Shown: positions 42,678 through 57,968 of the stretch, piece after piece | How the letters are laid out: every line of letters begins with the position of its first letter | Numbering within the stretch: position 1 is the first letter of the stretch | Source: Enhygromyxa salina | Lineage (GTDB): Bacteria > Myxococcota_A > Polyangia > Nannocystales > Nannocystaceae | Assembly (NCBI RefSeq): GCF_002994635.1 | Contig: NZ_PVNL01000047.1 | Span: 31,335 to 95,334, forward strand | Direction of reading: 5' to 3' | Length of the DNA stretch: 64,000 nt | Made by a program: the position numbers and the translations under genes | The notes under the pieces: generated by a model | What the model was told of the DNA's origin: nothing | Database searches by the model: none | What the model saw: the letters and a program-made list of their open reading frames with translations, nothing else

Positions 42678-43430
42678 ATGGTCAGCCCGGTCCAGGCACC
42701 CGGGGACGCGTACGACGTCGCCCGTCGGCTCGCGGTGTTGCCCGAGCCCGAGATGCGGGCGGCGGCGCTGTGCGAGCTGCTGCTCGCGCGTGATCCCGAG
42801 GCGGCCGCGTGGCTGCTGGACGCGCTGGCGACCGCCGGTCGCGCTGGTGGCCCGCCCTATGACCTGAGCTTGCTGGCCGCGATCGATCTCGCGGGCTCCG
42901 AGCGGCTCCCCTACGCCGACCGTCGCGCGATCTTCGAGGCGGCCGAGCGCCAGGGCCTCGAGTCGTGCAAGGAGCTGTTGTTCTCGACTCACGCCGAGGA
43001 GCTCGACGAGGTCGCCGCGGCCCCGCGGCCGCTGGTGCCAGGGACCCGTCCGCTGACGCTCGGCGAGCGCAAGAGCTTGGCCCGCACGTGGAAGCGAGAT
43101 GTCCTCGAGCGGCTGCTCGTCGATCCCCACGTGGACGTGGTCGAGCTGCTGCTGCGCAACCCGAGGTTGACCGAGGACGACGTGCTGCGGATCGCCACGG
43201 CCCGCCGCGCGAGCCCTGCCGTGCTTCGGATCGTGCTGCTCAACCGTCGCTGGAACTGCCGGGCCCGGGTCCGGCGAGCGCTGATCCGCAACCCCAACTT
43301 GCCCGAGGCCGCGTCGCTGCGCCTGGTGGGCCTGCTCAACCGCGTCGAGCTGCGCGAGCTAGGCCGCGACCACACGCTGCCCGAGCGGGTCGGTGAGGCG
43401 ATCCGCCGACGCCTCGCGCGTCCGCAATAA
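42678..43430 (+). CDS. hypothetical helical-repeat protein (DUF2336-like)
   Basis: 250 aa, Arg/Leu/Ala-rich and helical. The centre and C-terminus have repeated units of about 25 residues (VLERLLVDPHVDVVELLLRN, VLRIATARRASPAVLRIVLL, RARVRRALIRNPNLPEAASL), similar to HEAT-like arrays in DUF2336-type proteins. No signal peptide, membrane segment or catalytic motif. ATG at 42678. It converges on tatA, with tandem repeats between them. Confidence 0.75.
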   Translation: MVSPVQAPGDAYDVARRLAVLPEPEMRAAALCELLLARDPEAAAWLLDALATAGRAGGPPYDLSLLAAIDLAGSERLPYADRRAIFEAAERQGLESCKELLFSTHAEELDEVAAAPRPLVPGTRPLTLGERKSLARTWKRDVLERLLVDPHVDVVELLLRNPRLTEDDVLRIATARRASPAVLRIVLLNRRWNCRARVRRALIRNPNLPEAASLRLVGLLNRVELRELGRDHTLPERVGEAIRRRLARPQ

Positions 43431-43433
43431 TTT

Positions 43434-43504
43434 GGGATGCCGACCAGGCGGGATGCCGACCAGGCAGGCCCAGGAGCCCTCAGCCCGCGGCCCTCAGCCC
43501 GCGG
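43434..43504. repeat. two short tandem duplications between convergent genes
   Basis: A 16-bp unit GGGATGCCGACCAGGC occurs twice without gap (43434-43465), then after 11 bp a 14-bp unit CCCTCAGCCCGCGG occurs twice (43477-43504). The second 14-bp copy covers the stop codon and last codons of tatA. Both are perfect, so they look recent. Confidence 0.85.
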
Positions 43505-43748
43505 ACTTCTTCTCTTTGGCGGTCGCCGGGGTCACGTCGATCTCGCCCGGCTTGGGGCGGTCGAGCGCGGCGTCGTCCGAGTCCGCGGCGTCGTCCTCGT
43601 TCATGGACTTCATCTCTTTTTTGAAGCCACGAAACATCTTCCCGACGCTAGAGCCGAGCTGGGGCAGCTTCGAGGGCCCAAACACGAGCACGACGACCAA
43701 CACGATGACGGCGATCTCAGCAGGGCCAAGGGTGAAACCCAGGAGCAT
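43494..43748 (-). CDS. tatA: Sec-independent protein translocase subunit TatA/TatE
   Basis: 84 aa. Forms the pore-like assembly of the Tat export system for folded proteins. N-terminal membrane helix (PAEIAVIVLVVVLVFGPSKL), the FGPSKLP hinge, an amphipathic helix (GSSVGKMFRGFKKEMKSM) and an acidic/Lys tail. The FGP motif and short length favour TatA over TatB. The ATG at 43748 begins MLLGFTLGP. No tatC is in the window. It is divergent from the transglycosylase gene. Confidence 0.9.
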   Translation of the reverse strand: MLLGFTLGPAEIAVIVLVVVLVFGPSKLPQLGSSVGKMFRGFKKEMKSMNEDDAADSDDAALDRPKPGEIDVTPATAKEKKSAG

Positions 43749-43794
43749 GGCGACAAGGTAGTCCTCTTCCGAGCGCTTTGCTAGCGTGGGGCCG

Positions 43795-45828
43795 ATGGAC
43801 CCGCTCACACCGCTGAACTCGCACGAACGGGTGCTCCGCTCGGGCTCGGTGCCCCGTCGTTGGCGTGTCGGCGCAGCGGAAACCGCGCTAGTCGGTCTGA
43901 TGCTGGCCGTGCTGCCAGCGACCGCCGCGGTCGCGGGGCCGGGCGACGAGGGCAAGATCCAGATCGGACCGAGCTGGGATCCCGAGCAGGCCGTGTGGGC
44001 CAGCGCGGACGCCCGCATGCTGGTGCGCGGCGATCGGCCGACGAACGCGTCGATCCACGTGGCCTACGCGAGCCCAGACCGGCGCTGGGACAGCGATCTG
44101 CGTGACCAGCTCGCGGCGTTCGAAGCCACCGCGTTCCCCGAGGGCCAGGCGCCACGCCAGACCATCATCAACAAGCCGCCCGAGGCCTGGATGGAGCAGC
44201 TGACGCTCCCGGATCTGCCGGTCCGCTGGAACGAAGCCACGGTCGAGTACCTGCGCTACTTCAAGGATGACCCCCGAGGCCAGCGCTCGATCTCGATCTG
44301 GCTCAACCGCATGGGCCGCTACGAGGCCCGACTGCGGGCGATCCTGGCCGAGGTCGGGGTCCCCGAGGATCTCGTCTACGTGGCCATGATCGAGAGCGGC
44401 TTCGATCCCAGCGCGCGCTCGTCGGTCGGCGCCGCGGGCATGTGGCAATTCATGGAGGCCACCGCCAAGGTCTACGGGCTCGACACCGAGTACTGGATCG
44501 ACGATCGGCTCGACTTCGAGCGCTCGGGCTACGCGGCCGCGACCTACCTGGCAGACCTCAAGACTCGGTTTGGCACCTGGGAGCTGGCGCTGGCCGCCTA
44601 CAACGCGGGCTATGGGCTGGTGGTCCAGAGCATCCGCACCAACAACAACAATAATTTTTGGGCGCTGATCGAGATCGAGAACGCCCTGCCCCGCCAGACT
44701 TGTAACTACGTGCCCAAGATCATCGCCGCGGCGATCGTCGGGCACAACCGCGAGGCATTCGGCGTCACCGGTGCGGTCGCGCCCCCGCTAGAGCTGATCG
44801 ACGTCAAGATCGCGCCCGGCACCCGGATCGAGGACCTCGCCGCGGCGCTCGAGCTCGACGAAGACCTGCTCGCCGAGGTCAACGCCGCGTACCTGCGCGG
44901 GCGGACCCCGCCCGATGGCGCGCCGGTCACCGTGCGGATCCCTCGGGCCAAGCACGCGGAGTTCGAGGCGCTCGGCGGCGCGCTCGAGCCTCCACCCGAT
45001 CAGCGCTGGACAACCTACACGGTCAGGCTCGGCGATGATCTCGACAGCGTCGCCGCGCGCTATGGCCTCACCAACAAGCAGCTGCGCCAGATCAACGCGA
45101 TCCACGACAGCGGCGAGATCATCGGCGGCGTCACCTTGGTGGTCCCGGCCGACGCCACCCCCGATCCCAACGCCAAGCCGCTGCCGCCGGTCGTCGCGGT
45201 CCCGCAGGTGGCGGTCCCGAGCGGCAGCAAGCTGGTGTTCTTTCGCGTGACCCGGGCCAGCTCGAGCACGGCGATCGCCACCAGCTTCGGGCTCGCGTGG
45301 CAGCAGATCGTCAGCTGGAACGACCTCGACCCCAACGCGCGCCTGGTCGACGGGCAGATGCTCCAGATCATCGTTGGCCAAGACTTCGACGCGGCCGCGA
45401 AGGGCGTGCTGGTCAGCGAGGTCGGCGAGGTCCGCCACGTGGTCCGCGGCACGGCGGCGCACCTCGACGCGGTGCTCGCCGACCGCGAGCTGGCGCGGCG
45501 CGGCTACAAGGTCGGCAAGGGCGACTCGCTCAAGAAGATCGCCAAGCAGTTCGACATCTCGCTTGGCTCGCTGGCGCGGATCAACGGGGTCGAGCGCAAC
45601 CACCCAATCAGCGAGGGTGAGCTGGTGATCATCTACGTCGCGACCGACAAGACCCGCGGAACCGTGGAGGCGCCGACGCCCCGTCCGACCACGCTCACGG
45701 CCGAGCTCGAGATCGCCAGCAGCCTCGCGCCCGCGCCAGCCAAGAAGTCCGCGAACACCAACAAGACCCGCGAAGCCTCGACCGCCGAGCGGTCGCGGGC
45801 GCCAGGCAAGCGCTACGACGACAAGTAG
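43795..45828 (+). CDS. MltD-like lytic transglycosylase with three LysM domains
   Basis: Cleaves murein glycan strands in the periplasm. About 677 aa; the ATG at 43795 is chosen, GTG at 43786 is possible. Signal/TM AETALVGLMLAVLPATAAVA (about 28-47). SLT domain (about 185-340) with catalytic Glu in VAMIESGFDPSARSSVGAAG, then MWQFM and ALAAYNAGYG. LysM units: YTVRLGDDLDSVAARYGLTN, FRVTRASSSTAIATSFGLAW and YKVGKGDSLKKIAKQFDISL (the last just before 600). A Thr/Ala/Lys-rich tail ends the protein. It is followed 21 bp later by moeA on the same strand. Confidence 0.92.
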   Translation: MDPLTPLNSHERVLRSGSVPRRWRVGAAETALVGLMLAVLPATAAVAGPGDEGKIQIGPSWDPEQAVWASADARMLVRGDRPTNASIHVAYASPDRRWDSDLRDQLAAFEATAFPEGQAPRQTIINKPPEAWMEQLTLPDLPVRWNEATVEYLRYFKDDPRGQRSISIWLNRMGRYEARLRAILAEVGVPEDLVYVAMIESGFDPSARSSVGAAGMWQFMEATAKVYGLDTEYWIDDRLDFERSGYAAATYLADLKTRFGTWELALAAYNAGYGLVVQSIRTNNNNNFWALIEIENALPRQTCNYVPKIIAAAIVGHNREAFGVTGAVAPPLELIDVKIAPGTRIEDLAAALELDEDLLAEVNAAYLRGRTPPDGAPVTVRIPRAKHAEFEALGGALEPPPDQRWTTYTVRLGDDLDSVAARYGLTNKQLRQINAIHDSGEIIGGVTLVVPADATPDPNAKPLPPVVAVPQVAVPSGSKLVFFRVTRASSSTAIATSFGLAWQQIVSWNDLDPNARLVDGQMLQIIVGQDFDAAAKGVLVSEVGEVRHVVRGTAAHLDAVLADRELARRGYKVGKGDSLKKIAKQFDISLGSLARINGVERNHPISEGELVIIYVATDKTRGTVEAPTPRPTTLTAELEIASSLAPAPAKKSANTNKTREASTAERSRAPGKRYDDK

Positions 45829-45849
45829 CGCCCCACCCGACCAACACAC

Positions 45850-47178
45850 GTGACCAACCAAGATTCAGAACTGAGCGTCGACCAGGCCACGGCCCTGCTG
45901 CTCGCGGATCTCGACCGTGACGGCGGGCCCAAGCCGCTCGCGCGCGAGCAGGTCGAGGTCGAGGCAGCGATCGGTCGGGTCCTGGCCGAGCCGTGCCACG
46001 CCCGCTGGCCGCTGCCGAGCGCGCCGCTGAGCATCATGGACGGCTACGCGGTCCGCACGCGGGATCTGCTGGCGGCCCGCGACCAGGGTGACGCACCCGT
46101 GGTGTTGTTGGTCGGCAGCGAGAGCGCGGCCGGCCATCCGGCGCGCGACGAGCTCGAGCCTGGCACCTGCGCGCGGATCTCGACCGGCGCGGTGGTTCCG
46201 GCGGGGGCCGACGCGGTCATCGCCCAAGAGGACACCCGTCGGATCGCGGTGCCGAGCGAGCCGGGAGCCGGAGCGCCCGGGACCCGCGTGGTGATCGAGC
46301 TGTCTGCCACGGCGCTGCGCGAGGTCGCGCCGGGCCGACATATCCGCCCGACCGGCAGCGACGTGGCCGACGGCGAGCTCCTGCTCGACGCCGGGACCGA
46401 GATCGCGGGCGGCGAAGCCTCGCTGCTGGCCGGGACCGGCAATTTTACCGTTGGCGTGTATTGCCGACCGCGGGTTGCGATCCTGAGTAGCGGGGACGAG
46501 CTGGTCCCAATCGGTCAGACACCCGGGCGCGGCCAGATCGTCTCGACCAACGCGATGCTGCTGGCGGCCCAGATCCGCGAAGCGGGCGGCGAGCCGATCG
46601 AGCTGGGCAGCGTCGCCGACACGCCCGTGGCCGTCCGCGCCGCGATCGAGCACGCCCGCGACCACGCGGATCTGCTGATCGCCAGCGGCGGGATCTCGGT
46701 CGGCGATCACGATCTGATGCTGCCCGTGCTCGAGCTGCTCGGGTTCGAGCGGCGGTTTCGCAAGCTGGCGCTGCGGCCCGGCCGGCCAACGACCTACGGG
46801 CAGCTCCCCCCAGGTGGAGGGCGCTGGCCCGGCACCGGGATGCTGGTCCTGGCGCTGCCCGGCAACCCGGCCAGCACCCTGGTCGCGTTCGAGCTGTTTG
46901 GACGCCCGCTGATCCGCGCGCTCAGTGGGCTGCCCCGCCACCGCTGGCTGCGGCCGCGCAGGGTGGTCGAGCTCAGCGGGCCGGCCGAGGGGGATCGTCG
47001 GCGTGAGCACTTCGTGCGCGCCAAACTCGACGCCGACGGTCGGGCGCTGCCGCTGGACAAGCAGCTGTCGGGGGCGCTGCGCTCGATCGCCGGGTTCGAC
47101 GCGCTGGTCCGGGTCCCGGCCGGGCGCCTGCGGGTCGAGGCCGGCGAGCAGCTCGACGCGCTGATCTTGCGAGAGTGA
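45850..47178 (+). CDS. moeA: molybdopterin molybdenumtransferase MoeA
   Basis: Inserts molybdate into adenylyl-molybdopterin to give Moco. 442 aa, GTG start at 45850. Motifs: LSIMDGYAVRTRD (about 58-70), ISTGAVVPAGADAVIAQED (about 110-128), VAILSSGDELVPIGQTPGRG (about 210-229), the MoCF loop ASGGISVGDHDLM (about 277-289) and ALPGNPASTLVAFELF (about 335-350). Domain IV (VVELSGPAEGDRRREHFVRA) is complete. No other moco gene is adjacent. Its stop overlaps the start of the pseudouridine synthase (GTGA). Confidence 0.95.
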   Translation: MTNQDSELSVDQATALLLADLDRDGGPKPLAREQVEVEAAIGRVLAEPCHARWPLPSAPLSIMDGYAVRTRDLLAARDQGDAPVVLLVGSESAAGHPARDELEPGTCARISTGAVVPAGADAVIAQEDTRRIAVPSEPGAGAPGTRVVIELSATALREVAPGRHIRPTGSDVADGELLLDAGTEIAGGEASLLAGTGNFTVGVYCRPRVAILSSGDELVPIGQTPGRGQIVSTNAMLLAAQIREAGGEPIELGSVADTPVAVRAAIEHARDHADLLIASGGISVGDHDLMLPVLELLGFERRFRKLALRPGRPTTYGQLPPGGGRWPGTGMLVLALPGNPASTLVAFELFGRPLIRALSGLPRHRWLRPRRVVELSGPAEGDRRREHFVRAKLDADGRALPLDKQLSGALRSIAGFDALVRVPAGRLRVEAGEQLDALILRE

Positions 47179-48230
47179 CAACCTGTATGAGCGAGCAAAC
47201 AAACGATCCGCGACGGGTCAGCTGTGTGGTCACCGAGGCCGACGCCGACGAGCGCGCGGACGTGGTCCTGGGCCGGCGGATCCCGGCGCTCTCGCGTCGC
47301 CAGGCCCGCTCACTCGCCCGCGCTGGCAAGCTGCGGGTGGACGGCCAGCGCCAGCCGCCCGCGACCCGGGTGCGCGCGGGCCAGCGACTCGAGCTCGAGC
47401 TCGAGCTCGCCGAAGATCTCGCGGCGCCGGCCCTCGACCAGCTCGAGCTGCTGGCCTCGACCGAAGACTTCATCTATGTGCACAAGCCGGCCGGCGTCCA
47501 CACGGTCGCCCTGACCCCGGCCCAGCCGGGCGTGCTCGCGACCGCCGTCGCGGCCGCGTTCCCCGACTGCGCCGAGGCATCCGAGGATCCTCGTGAAGCC
47601 GGCGCGGTCCATCGGCTCGACCGGCCGACATCGGGTGTCGTCGCGTTCGCCCGCTCGCGCGAGGCGTGGAGCCGCGCGCGGGCCGGGTTCAGCGAGGAGC
47701 GGGTCGCCAAGTGCTACCTCGCGGTCTGCTCGCCGACCGCCCAACCATTCCCGTGGCCGCCGCTGATGCCGGCGGGCGGTCTGCAGGGCTGGCTGGCGCT
47801 GGCCGGCGAGGCCGCTGGCAAATTTGACGATGCGCAGCTCGGCTCGGTCCTTGCTGACACCGAGCGCCTCACCGGGGCCGAGGGGGTGCGGATCCGGTCT
47901 GCAATCGGACCCGATGGTCAAAAGCGCAGCGCCGTGCGGCTCGAGGGCCGACGCGCGAGCACGGTCGTACTCCCGCTCGCGCAGCACGGTCCGCACTGGC
48001 TGGTCCGCCTGATGCTCGAGACCGGCCGCCGCCATCAAGCTCGGGTTCACCTGGCCTGGATCGGCCTGCCGATCCTCGGAGACCCGATCTATGGCACCGC
48101 AACCACGGCCCGCGCCGCGATCCACCTACACGCGTTCGAGCTGGACCTCAGCGGGATATGTCCGGGAGAGCGACCGGTGTACGCCCCGCCGCCGCTGGGC
48201 TTTTGGCCACCCCGAGCACCGTCGAGCTAG
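47175..48230 (+). CDS. RluA-family pseudouridine synthase
   Basis: Isomerises uridine in rRNA or tRNA. 351 aa from GTG at 47175 (overlapping moeA), or 347 from the ATG at 47187. An S4-like domain is N-terminal (ALSRRQARSLARAGKLRVDG). The catalytic domain has VHRLDRPTSGVVAFARS (Asp as nucleophile, about 148), KCYLAVCSPT and the late motif GRRHQARVHLAWIGLPILGD (about 298). The target base cannot be told. An insert between the catalytic motif and the C-terminal part (about 190-265) makes the protein slightly long. Confidence 0.9.
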   Translation: MTTCMSEQTNDPRRVSCVVTEADADERADVVLGRRIPALSRRQARSLARAGKLRVDGQRQPPATRVRAGQRLELELELAEDLAAPALDQLELLASTEDFIYVHKPAGVHTVALTPAQPGVLATAVAAAFPDCAEASEDPREAGAVHRLDRPTSGVVAFARSREAWSRARAGFSEERVAKCYLAVCSPTAQPFPWPPLMPAGGLQGWLALAGEAAGKFDDAQLGSVLADTERLTGAEGVRIRSAIGPDGQKRSAVRLEGRRASTVVLPLAQHGPHWLVRLMLETGRRHQARVHLAWIGLPILGDPIYGTATTARAAIHLHAFELDLSGICPGERPVYAPPPLGFWPPRAPSS

Positions 48231-48340
48231 CTCGGCATCGCTGCCAACAGGGGCGGCCGAGCACAGGTTTATTATCGCGCCTCACGGGCCACAGGTGCGC
48301 AGTGCAGGATCCCTCCATGCGCGTGCGGCCAAATAGGGTA

Positions 48341-48346
48341 TACAAT
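48341..48346 (+). promoter_or_regulatory. -10 box TACAAT, suggests a leaderless phosphatase mRNA
   Basis: TACAAT (5 of 6 to TATAAT) ends only 7 bp before the ATG at 48354. A start point at the usual distance would fall on or next to the ATG. No good -35 is seen and no ribosome site precedes the ATG, which fits leaderless translation. The motif is seen; the transcript start is inferred. Confidence 0.4.
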
Positions 48347-48353
48347 CGCCTGG

Positions 48354-49111
48354 ATGCGCGTTCGCTACTTCGGGCATACCGACGTGGGCTTGAAGCGCTC
48401 GCACAACGAGGATGCCTTCCTCGCTGATCCCGAGCTTGGCCTGTTCGTCGTCTGTGACGGGGTTGGTGGTCGTGCCCGGGGCGAGATCGCCAGCCGCGAG
48501 GCCGTCGACTTCATCTGGGAGTGGTTCAAGCGCGAGGAGCCGACCCTCAACGAGCTGCGCGCCGAGCCCCAGACGCCCGAGAGCGTCGGCAAGCTGTGCC
48601 AGCTGATGCGCGGGGCGATCCAAAACGCGACCTACATGGTCCACTCGCTCGGCGAGCTCAACCCAGACCAGCGGGGCATGAGCACGACGGCGTCGGCGTT
48701 CTACGTGGCCGGCTCGCTCGGCATCGTGGGCCAGGTCGGCGACTCGCGGGTGTACCTGTCGCGCGACGATCGTGTCTCGCAGCTCACCGAAGACCACACG
48801 CTGGTCAACTATCAGCTCAAGCACGGGCTGATCACCCCCGAAGAGGCCAAGCGCTCCCGGATCCGCAACGTCATCACCCGCGCCGTCGGCCACAAGGACT
48901 ACGTCGAGGTCGACACCCTGCCGATCCCGCTGTTCTCGCGTGACCGGATCTTGCTGTGCTCCGACGGGCTTCACGGGTACCTCAACGACAAGGCGCTCGG
49001 TCGCATCATGGCCAAAGACGTCCAAGAGGCGGTGCTCGAGTCGATCCGATTCGCCAACGAGCAGGGCGGCTCTGACAACATCACCTCGCTGCTGGTAGAA
49101 TTCGTAGACTG

Positions 49112-49112
<1 letters not shown>
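48354..49112 (+). CDS. PP2C-type Ser/Thr protein phosphatase
   Basis: 252 aa, one PP2C (PPM) domain and nothing else. Motifs: RSHNEDAFL (about 15-23), LFVVCDGVGGRARGE (about 30-44), MSTTASAF (about 109), GQVGDSRVYL (about 124-133), LLCSDGLHGYL (about 200) and GGSDNITSLLVEF (about 238), so metal ligands are all present. Counterpart of Hanks-type kinases such as the one at 14432-17632, though no direct link is shown. Its stop overlaps the start of the aminopeptidase gene (TGATG). Confidence 0.95.
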
Positions 49113-50530
<1,418 letters not shown>

Positions 50531-50555
50531 GCCACGCAGCCCCGCGCCAGGGGTG

Positions 50556-50599
50556 AAAAAGCGTCGAGCGCACGGGCACCGTCAGATGCCCCTGCGCTC
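50556..50599 (-). terminator. rho-independent terminator of the lamin-tail lipoprotein gene
   Basis: Inverted arms GAGCGCA-C-GGGCA (50566-50578) and TGCCC-C-TGCGCTC (50587-50599) form a 12-bp stem with one C-C mismatch. In minus-strand direction the stem is followed by GACGC and TTTTT (complement of 50556-50560). It lies 19 bp beyond the stop of the 50618-52093 gene. Confidence 0.75.
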
Positions 50600-50617
50600 G
50601 CGGCCTCACAACCAAAC

Positions 50618-52093
<1,476 letters not shown>

Positions 52094-52167
52094 GGCCCGA
52101 AACCTAACCGCTGCGGGCCCCCACGAAAATCCTCCCGCGGTTACACTTGGGCCCCCACGCTCGTCAC

Positions 52168-53559
52168 ATGCCTGCAACGCCGACGACGATCCTCACGAAC
52201 GCACGTAGGCTCGCCGAACGAGGCGCGGGCGCAACCACGCGCCACTTCAGCCGTCCAGCAGCGGTAATTATCGAGATCGCGCGCACGGGTCTGCTCGTCG
52301 GCGTGGCTGCGCTGCTCGGCTGCCGTGTCGTGCCTGCCGAGCCCGAGCGGCCAGCCCGAAGCTCGGCTCCTGCAGAGATCTCCTCACCCGCGTGCACCCT
52401 CTACGCAGGTACGTCGCGCGACATGAGCTTGCAGGGTTCACCCTCGACCGGGCAGGCGCGCTGCTGCGAGAGCGACTTTGGGCTGGACGCCGCGCTCCTC
52501 GCTCGCAGCTGCGGGTTTCGTGCGTACCTCGGCGAGTCCGAGGAGCTCGCGTGCGTGCATCGGTTCGAGGACGCGCATGGGCAGACCCGCGAGTTCAGGC
52601 TGACGCCGATCGTCGACCTCGGGTTCGAGGCCGCGATCGCGCTGCACGAGGGGGCCGCGCTCGAGGCTGGCCCCCACCCGGAGCTGCCCATGACGTGGAT
52701 CTCGACCAGCGAGACCCACCGCTGGGCGCTGATCCCCGGCTGGTCGGCGACCCGTCGGTTGAGCTGGGAAAAGGCGACCTGCGACGTCGAACACATGCGC
52801 CCGGTGCTCGCCGCGATGGCTGCAGCGGCCCCCGTCCACGCCCCGATCACGCCGCTCCCCCGGCTCGAATTCGACGCGCCAAGCGACGCTGCGATCGAGC
52901 CGGACAGCCTCCTGGCCCGCTACGCCGCGATGTCGAGCGACGCCGCGATGCCCACGCACTACCCGCTGCCGCGCGCCGCCGCGGCGCTCGTCGATCACGT
53001 CTTGCTCGCCGCGGCCGCCAACGATCTCGCCGCGTTCACCGAGCGGCTCGGCCCCGGCGCCCGCTGGGGTCTCCCGGATCGCCGCCAGCTCTCGGGTCGC
53101 GCGATCCTCAGCGACGGCGGGACCGCGGCGATCCAGGCCCTGCGTCAGACCGCCCGCCGCCTGTCCGGTCAGCTGCAGCTGCACTGCCCAAAGATCGACC
53201 GCCGCATGGTCCCCGCCGTGCGCACTGGCGAAGCCTTGATGTGGTGCGTATGGGCCAGCGCCGACGGCCTGGATCTGCTGGTGTTCGCCCTGCGCGGACA
53301 CACGGTCGACGGCCGAGCGGACGCCACGATCGAGTACCTCGGCGTGTTTCCGAGGCCGCCGTCTAGCCCGCTGCGGGTCCTCGGCGAACCACCTCCCCCA
53401 CCCGCGCGGCCCCAGCCCACGCTCGTCTGCGGCGATCCGCACGCGGTCGACTACCCCGGTCAATGCCCGCCGACCGAGCTCGATGACGATGACGACGACG
53501 ATGACGATGACGAGAGCGAGAGCGAGCCGGACGGCAGCGACAGCGACTACCGCAGGTGA
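52168..53559 (+). CDS. hypothetical lipoprotein with acidic tail
   Basis: 463 aa from the ATG at 52168. Lipobox VGVAALLGC (Cys at about 52) follows a long polar N-region, so a later start is possible. The mature part has several Cys ([43 protein letters not shown]) likely in disulfides. The C-terminal half is a folded domain ([40 protein letters not shown]). The end is a Pro-rich segment and then a run of ten Asp with ESESEP, possibly cation-binding. No family recognised. It is divergent from the lamin-tail gene (75 bp apart). Confidence 0.8.
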   Translation: MPATPTTILTNARRLAERGAGATTRHFSRPAAVIIEIARTGLLVGVAALLGCRVVPAEPERPARSSAPAEISSPACTLYAGTSRDMSLQGSPSTGQARCCESDFGLDAALLARSCGFRAYLGESEELACVHRFEDAHGQTREFRLTPIVDLGFEAAIALHEGAALEAGPHPELPMTWISTSETHRWALIPGWSATRRLSWEKATCDVEHMRPVLAAMAAAAPVHAPITPLPRLEFDAPSDAAIEPDSLLARYAAMSSDAAMPTHYPLPRAAAALVDHVLLAAAANDLAAFTERLGPGARWGLPDRRQLSGRAILSDGGTAAIQALRQTARRLSGQLQLHCPKIDRRMVPAVRTGEALMWCVWASADGLDLLVFALRGHTVDGRADATIEYLGVFPRPPSSPLRVLGEPPPPPARPQPTLVCGDPHAVDYPGQCPPTELDDDDDDDDDDESESEPDGSDSDYRR

Positions 53560-53581
53560 CGAGCTCGGACTCCGCGTCGCG

Positions 53582-54064
53582 CTAGCAACGGTCGACGAGC
53601 TCGGCCCCCGCCTCGACCAGGATCCCCTCCACCAGCTCGACATGCCCCGTGTCGGTGACCTCGATCGTCACCAACACCGCCCCAGACTCGAGCCCCTCCG
53701 CAGCCTCGACCAGCGCGGCCTTCGGTCGCCGAGTCCCCGCCATCATCCCTGCGAGCAGGCCCGACAAGGTCCCCGTCACGAGCCCCCCGGCTGCACCGAT
53801 CCCGGGCGTCAGCCCCATGACGTCGAACCCGCTACTTGCGACCAGGCCGACGACGAGCCCGACCACGCCACCGACGACCATGGCGATCATGGTGTTGCGC
53901 CCGATCTCCGTGGCCGACTCGGGCAGGTCGTCGCCGCTCAGTGGCCCGCGCGCGTGGCTCTGGACCGCGAACGCCGGGTGCTCGGGCGCGTTGCGGGTCA
54001 GCTCCGTGATCGCGCGGTCGGCCGCGGCTTCCTGCGCGAACACGCCGTAGACGAGGGTCGCCAT
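53582..54064 (-). CDS. glycine-zipper membrane protein, DUF1269-like
   Basis: 160 aa. An N-terminal soluble part (LVYGVFAQEAAADRAITELT) with a ferredoxin-like look, then two Gly-rich hydrophobic segments (TMIAMVVGGVVGLVVGLVAS and GIGAAGGLVTGTLSGLLAGM, about 57-115) and a C-terminal beta part (GAVLVTIEVTDTGHVELVEG). Similar to general-stress/DUF1269 proteins that bring a membrane hairpin next to a regulatory domain; the role is unknown. ATG at 54064; it lies directly downstream of gcvP (14 bp) on the same strand. Confidence 0.8.
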   Translation of the reverse strand: MATLVYGVFAQEAAADRAITELTRNAPEHPAFAVQSHARGPLSGDDLPESATEIGRNTMIAMVVGGVVGLVVGLVASSGFDVMGLTPGIGAAGGLVTGTLSGLLAGMMAGTRRPKAALVEAAEGLESGAVLVTIEVTDTGHVELVEGILVEAGAELVDRC

Positions 54065-54078
54065 TGAGGGCCCTGGGA

Positions 54079-57015
<2,937 letters not shown>

Positions 57016-57187
57016 CGATCGTTCCCGTGCCAGACAGTAAATGATCGTTGCTCGCGCGGACCACCCAGAGGCTGGTACCCGAGCCGCCACTCGCTGCCTG
57101 GACGTGTGTGCAAAGGCACTGGCTGCGTCCGTGTTTGTCGCCGAGTGTGTGTGCGATCGCCCGTTCGCGCCGGTAATCATCCGGGTC

Positions 57188-57955
57188 ATGCGCTGGGAGC
57201 TCTTTAGTCAGATCACGCGCAAGCTCGTCGCCGTCCGCGAGTTCGAGCCACAGCGCGACGCGGCGCGCTACGCCGAGCAGCTGTTGTTGTCGCACCCCGA
57301 TCTGTTCGCGCGGCTCGAAGGCGGAGCCGCGAGCGTCGCGGCGCGGATGGCCGCGCGGACCATCGCGACCGACCACCTGCGCGAGATCTGCGAGCTCCCC
57401 CACGCCGTCGCCGAGCTCCAGTCATCGATGGACAACTCGACCATGGGCGCGGGCGAGCGCCTGGTTCGGGTCGCGGCCCTCGCGTACCTGGTCTGCGAGA
57501 ACGATCTGATCCGCGATGATCTCCCGGCCGGGTTTGGCCTGGTCGACGACTGTATCGTGCTGCGCGCGGCGAGGCTGGCGACCGCCAACGTGCTGGGCAC
57601 TGATCACTTCACCGAAGATCTGACCACGGTGCACTACTTGAGCGTCGCGATCGACGACGCGCTGCTGCCCTCGATCGAGGCCGCGCTCGCGCTCGCGGCC
57701 GAGCTCGAGCTTCGCACCCGGCCGCTGCCCGACGCGATCGTCGAGCGGGCGATCTACGAGCTGATCGAGAACCCGCCGACAGACTACCCGCCGCCGCTGT
57801 TGCTGCCCGATTACACGCCCACCAGGGTGACCGACTCGCCGCTGCTGCTGAGCGCGGGACAGATCGTCGAGACGGACACCGGGCTGATCGTGATCGAGTT
57901 CCGCGACGGGACCCAGATCCGACGCAACCGCGACGCGACCCTCGAGTACCTCTGA
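57188..57955 (+). CDS. hypothetical protein, DUF1232-like segment
   Basis: 255 aa from the ATG at 57188. The middle ([20 protein letters not shown] followed by [18 protein letters not shown], about 95-135) resembles the DUF1232/YkvA motif (Asp-x-x-P then G-x-x-DD), a short membrane-associated domain of unknown function. The flanks are helical and acidic; the end ([20 protein letters not shown]) is beta-rich. No signal peptide. It is convergent with murG; a CTACAG hexamer repeated three times (about 57957-57974) lies in the 13-bp gap and the murG end. Confidence 0.75.
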   Translation: MRWELFSQITRKLVAVREFEPQRDAARYAEQLLLSHPDLFARLEGGAASVAARMAARTIATDHLREICELPHAVAELQSSMDNSTMGAGERLVRVAALAYLVCENDLIRDDLPAGFGLVDDCIVLRAARLATANVLGTDHFTEDLTTVHYLSVAIDDALLPSIEAALALAAELELRTRPLPDAIVERAIYELIENPPTDYPPPLLLPDYTPTRVTDSPLLLSAGQIVETDTGLIVIEFRDGTQIRRNRDATLEYL

Positions 57956-57968
57956 GCTACAGCTACAG

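Noticed and set aside
57016..57187. possible glycine riboswitch upstream of gcvP
   Set aside because: The minus-strand leader lacks the conserved glycine aptamer core; nothing resembling the tandem aptamers is present.
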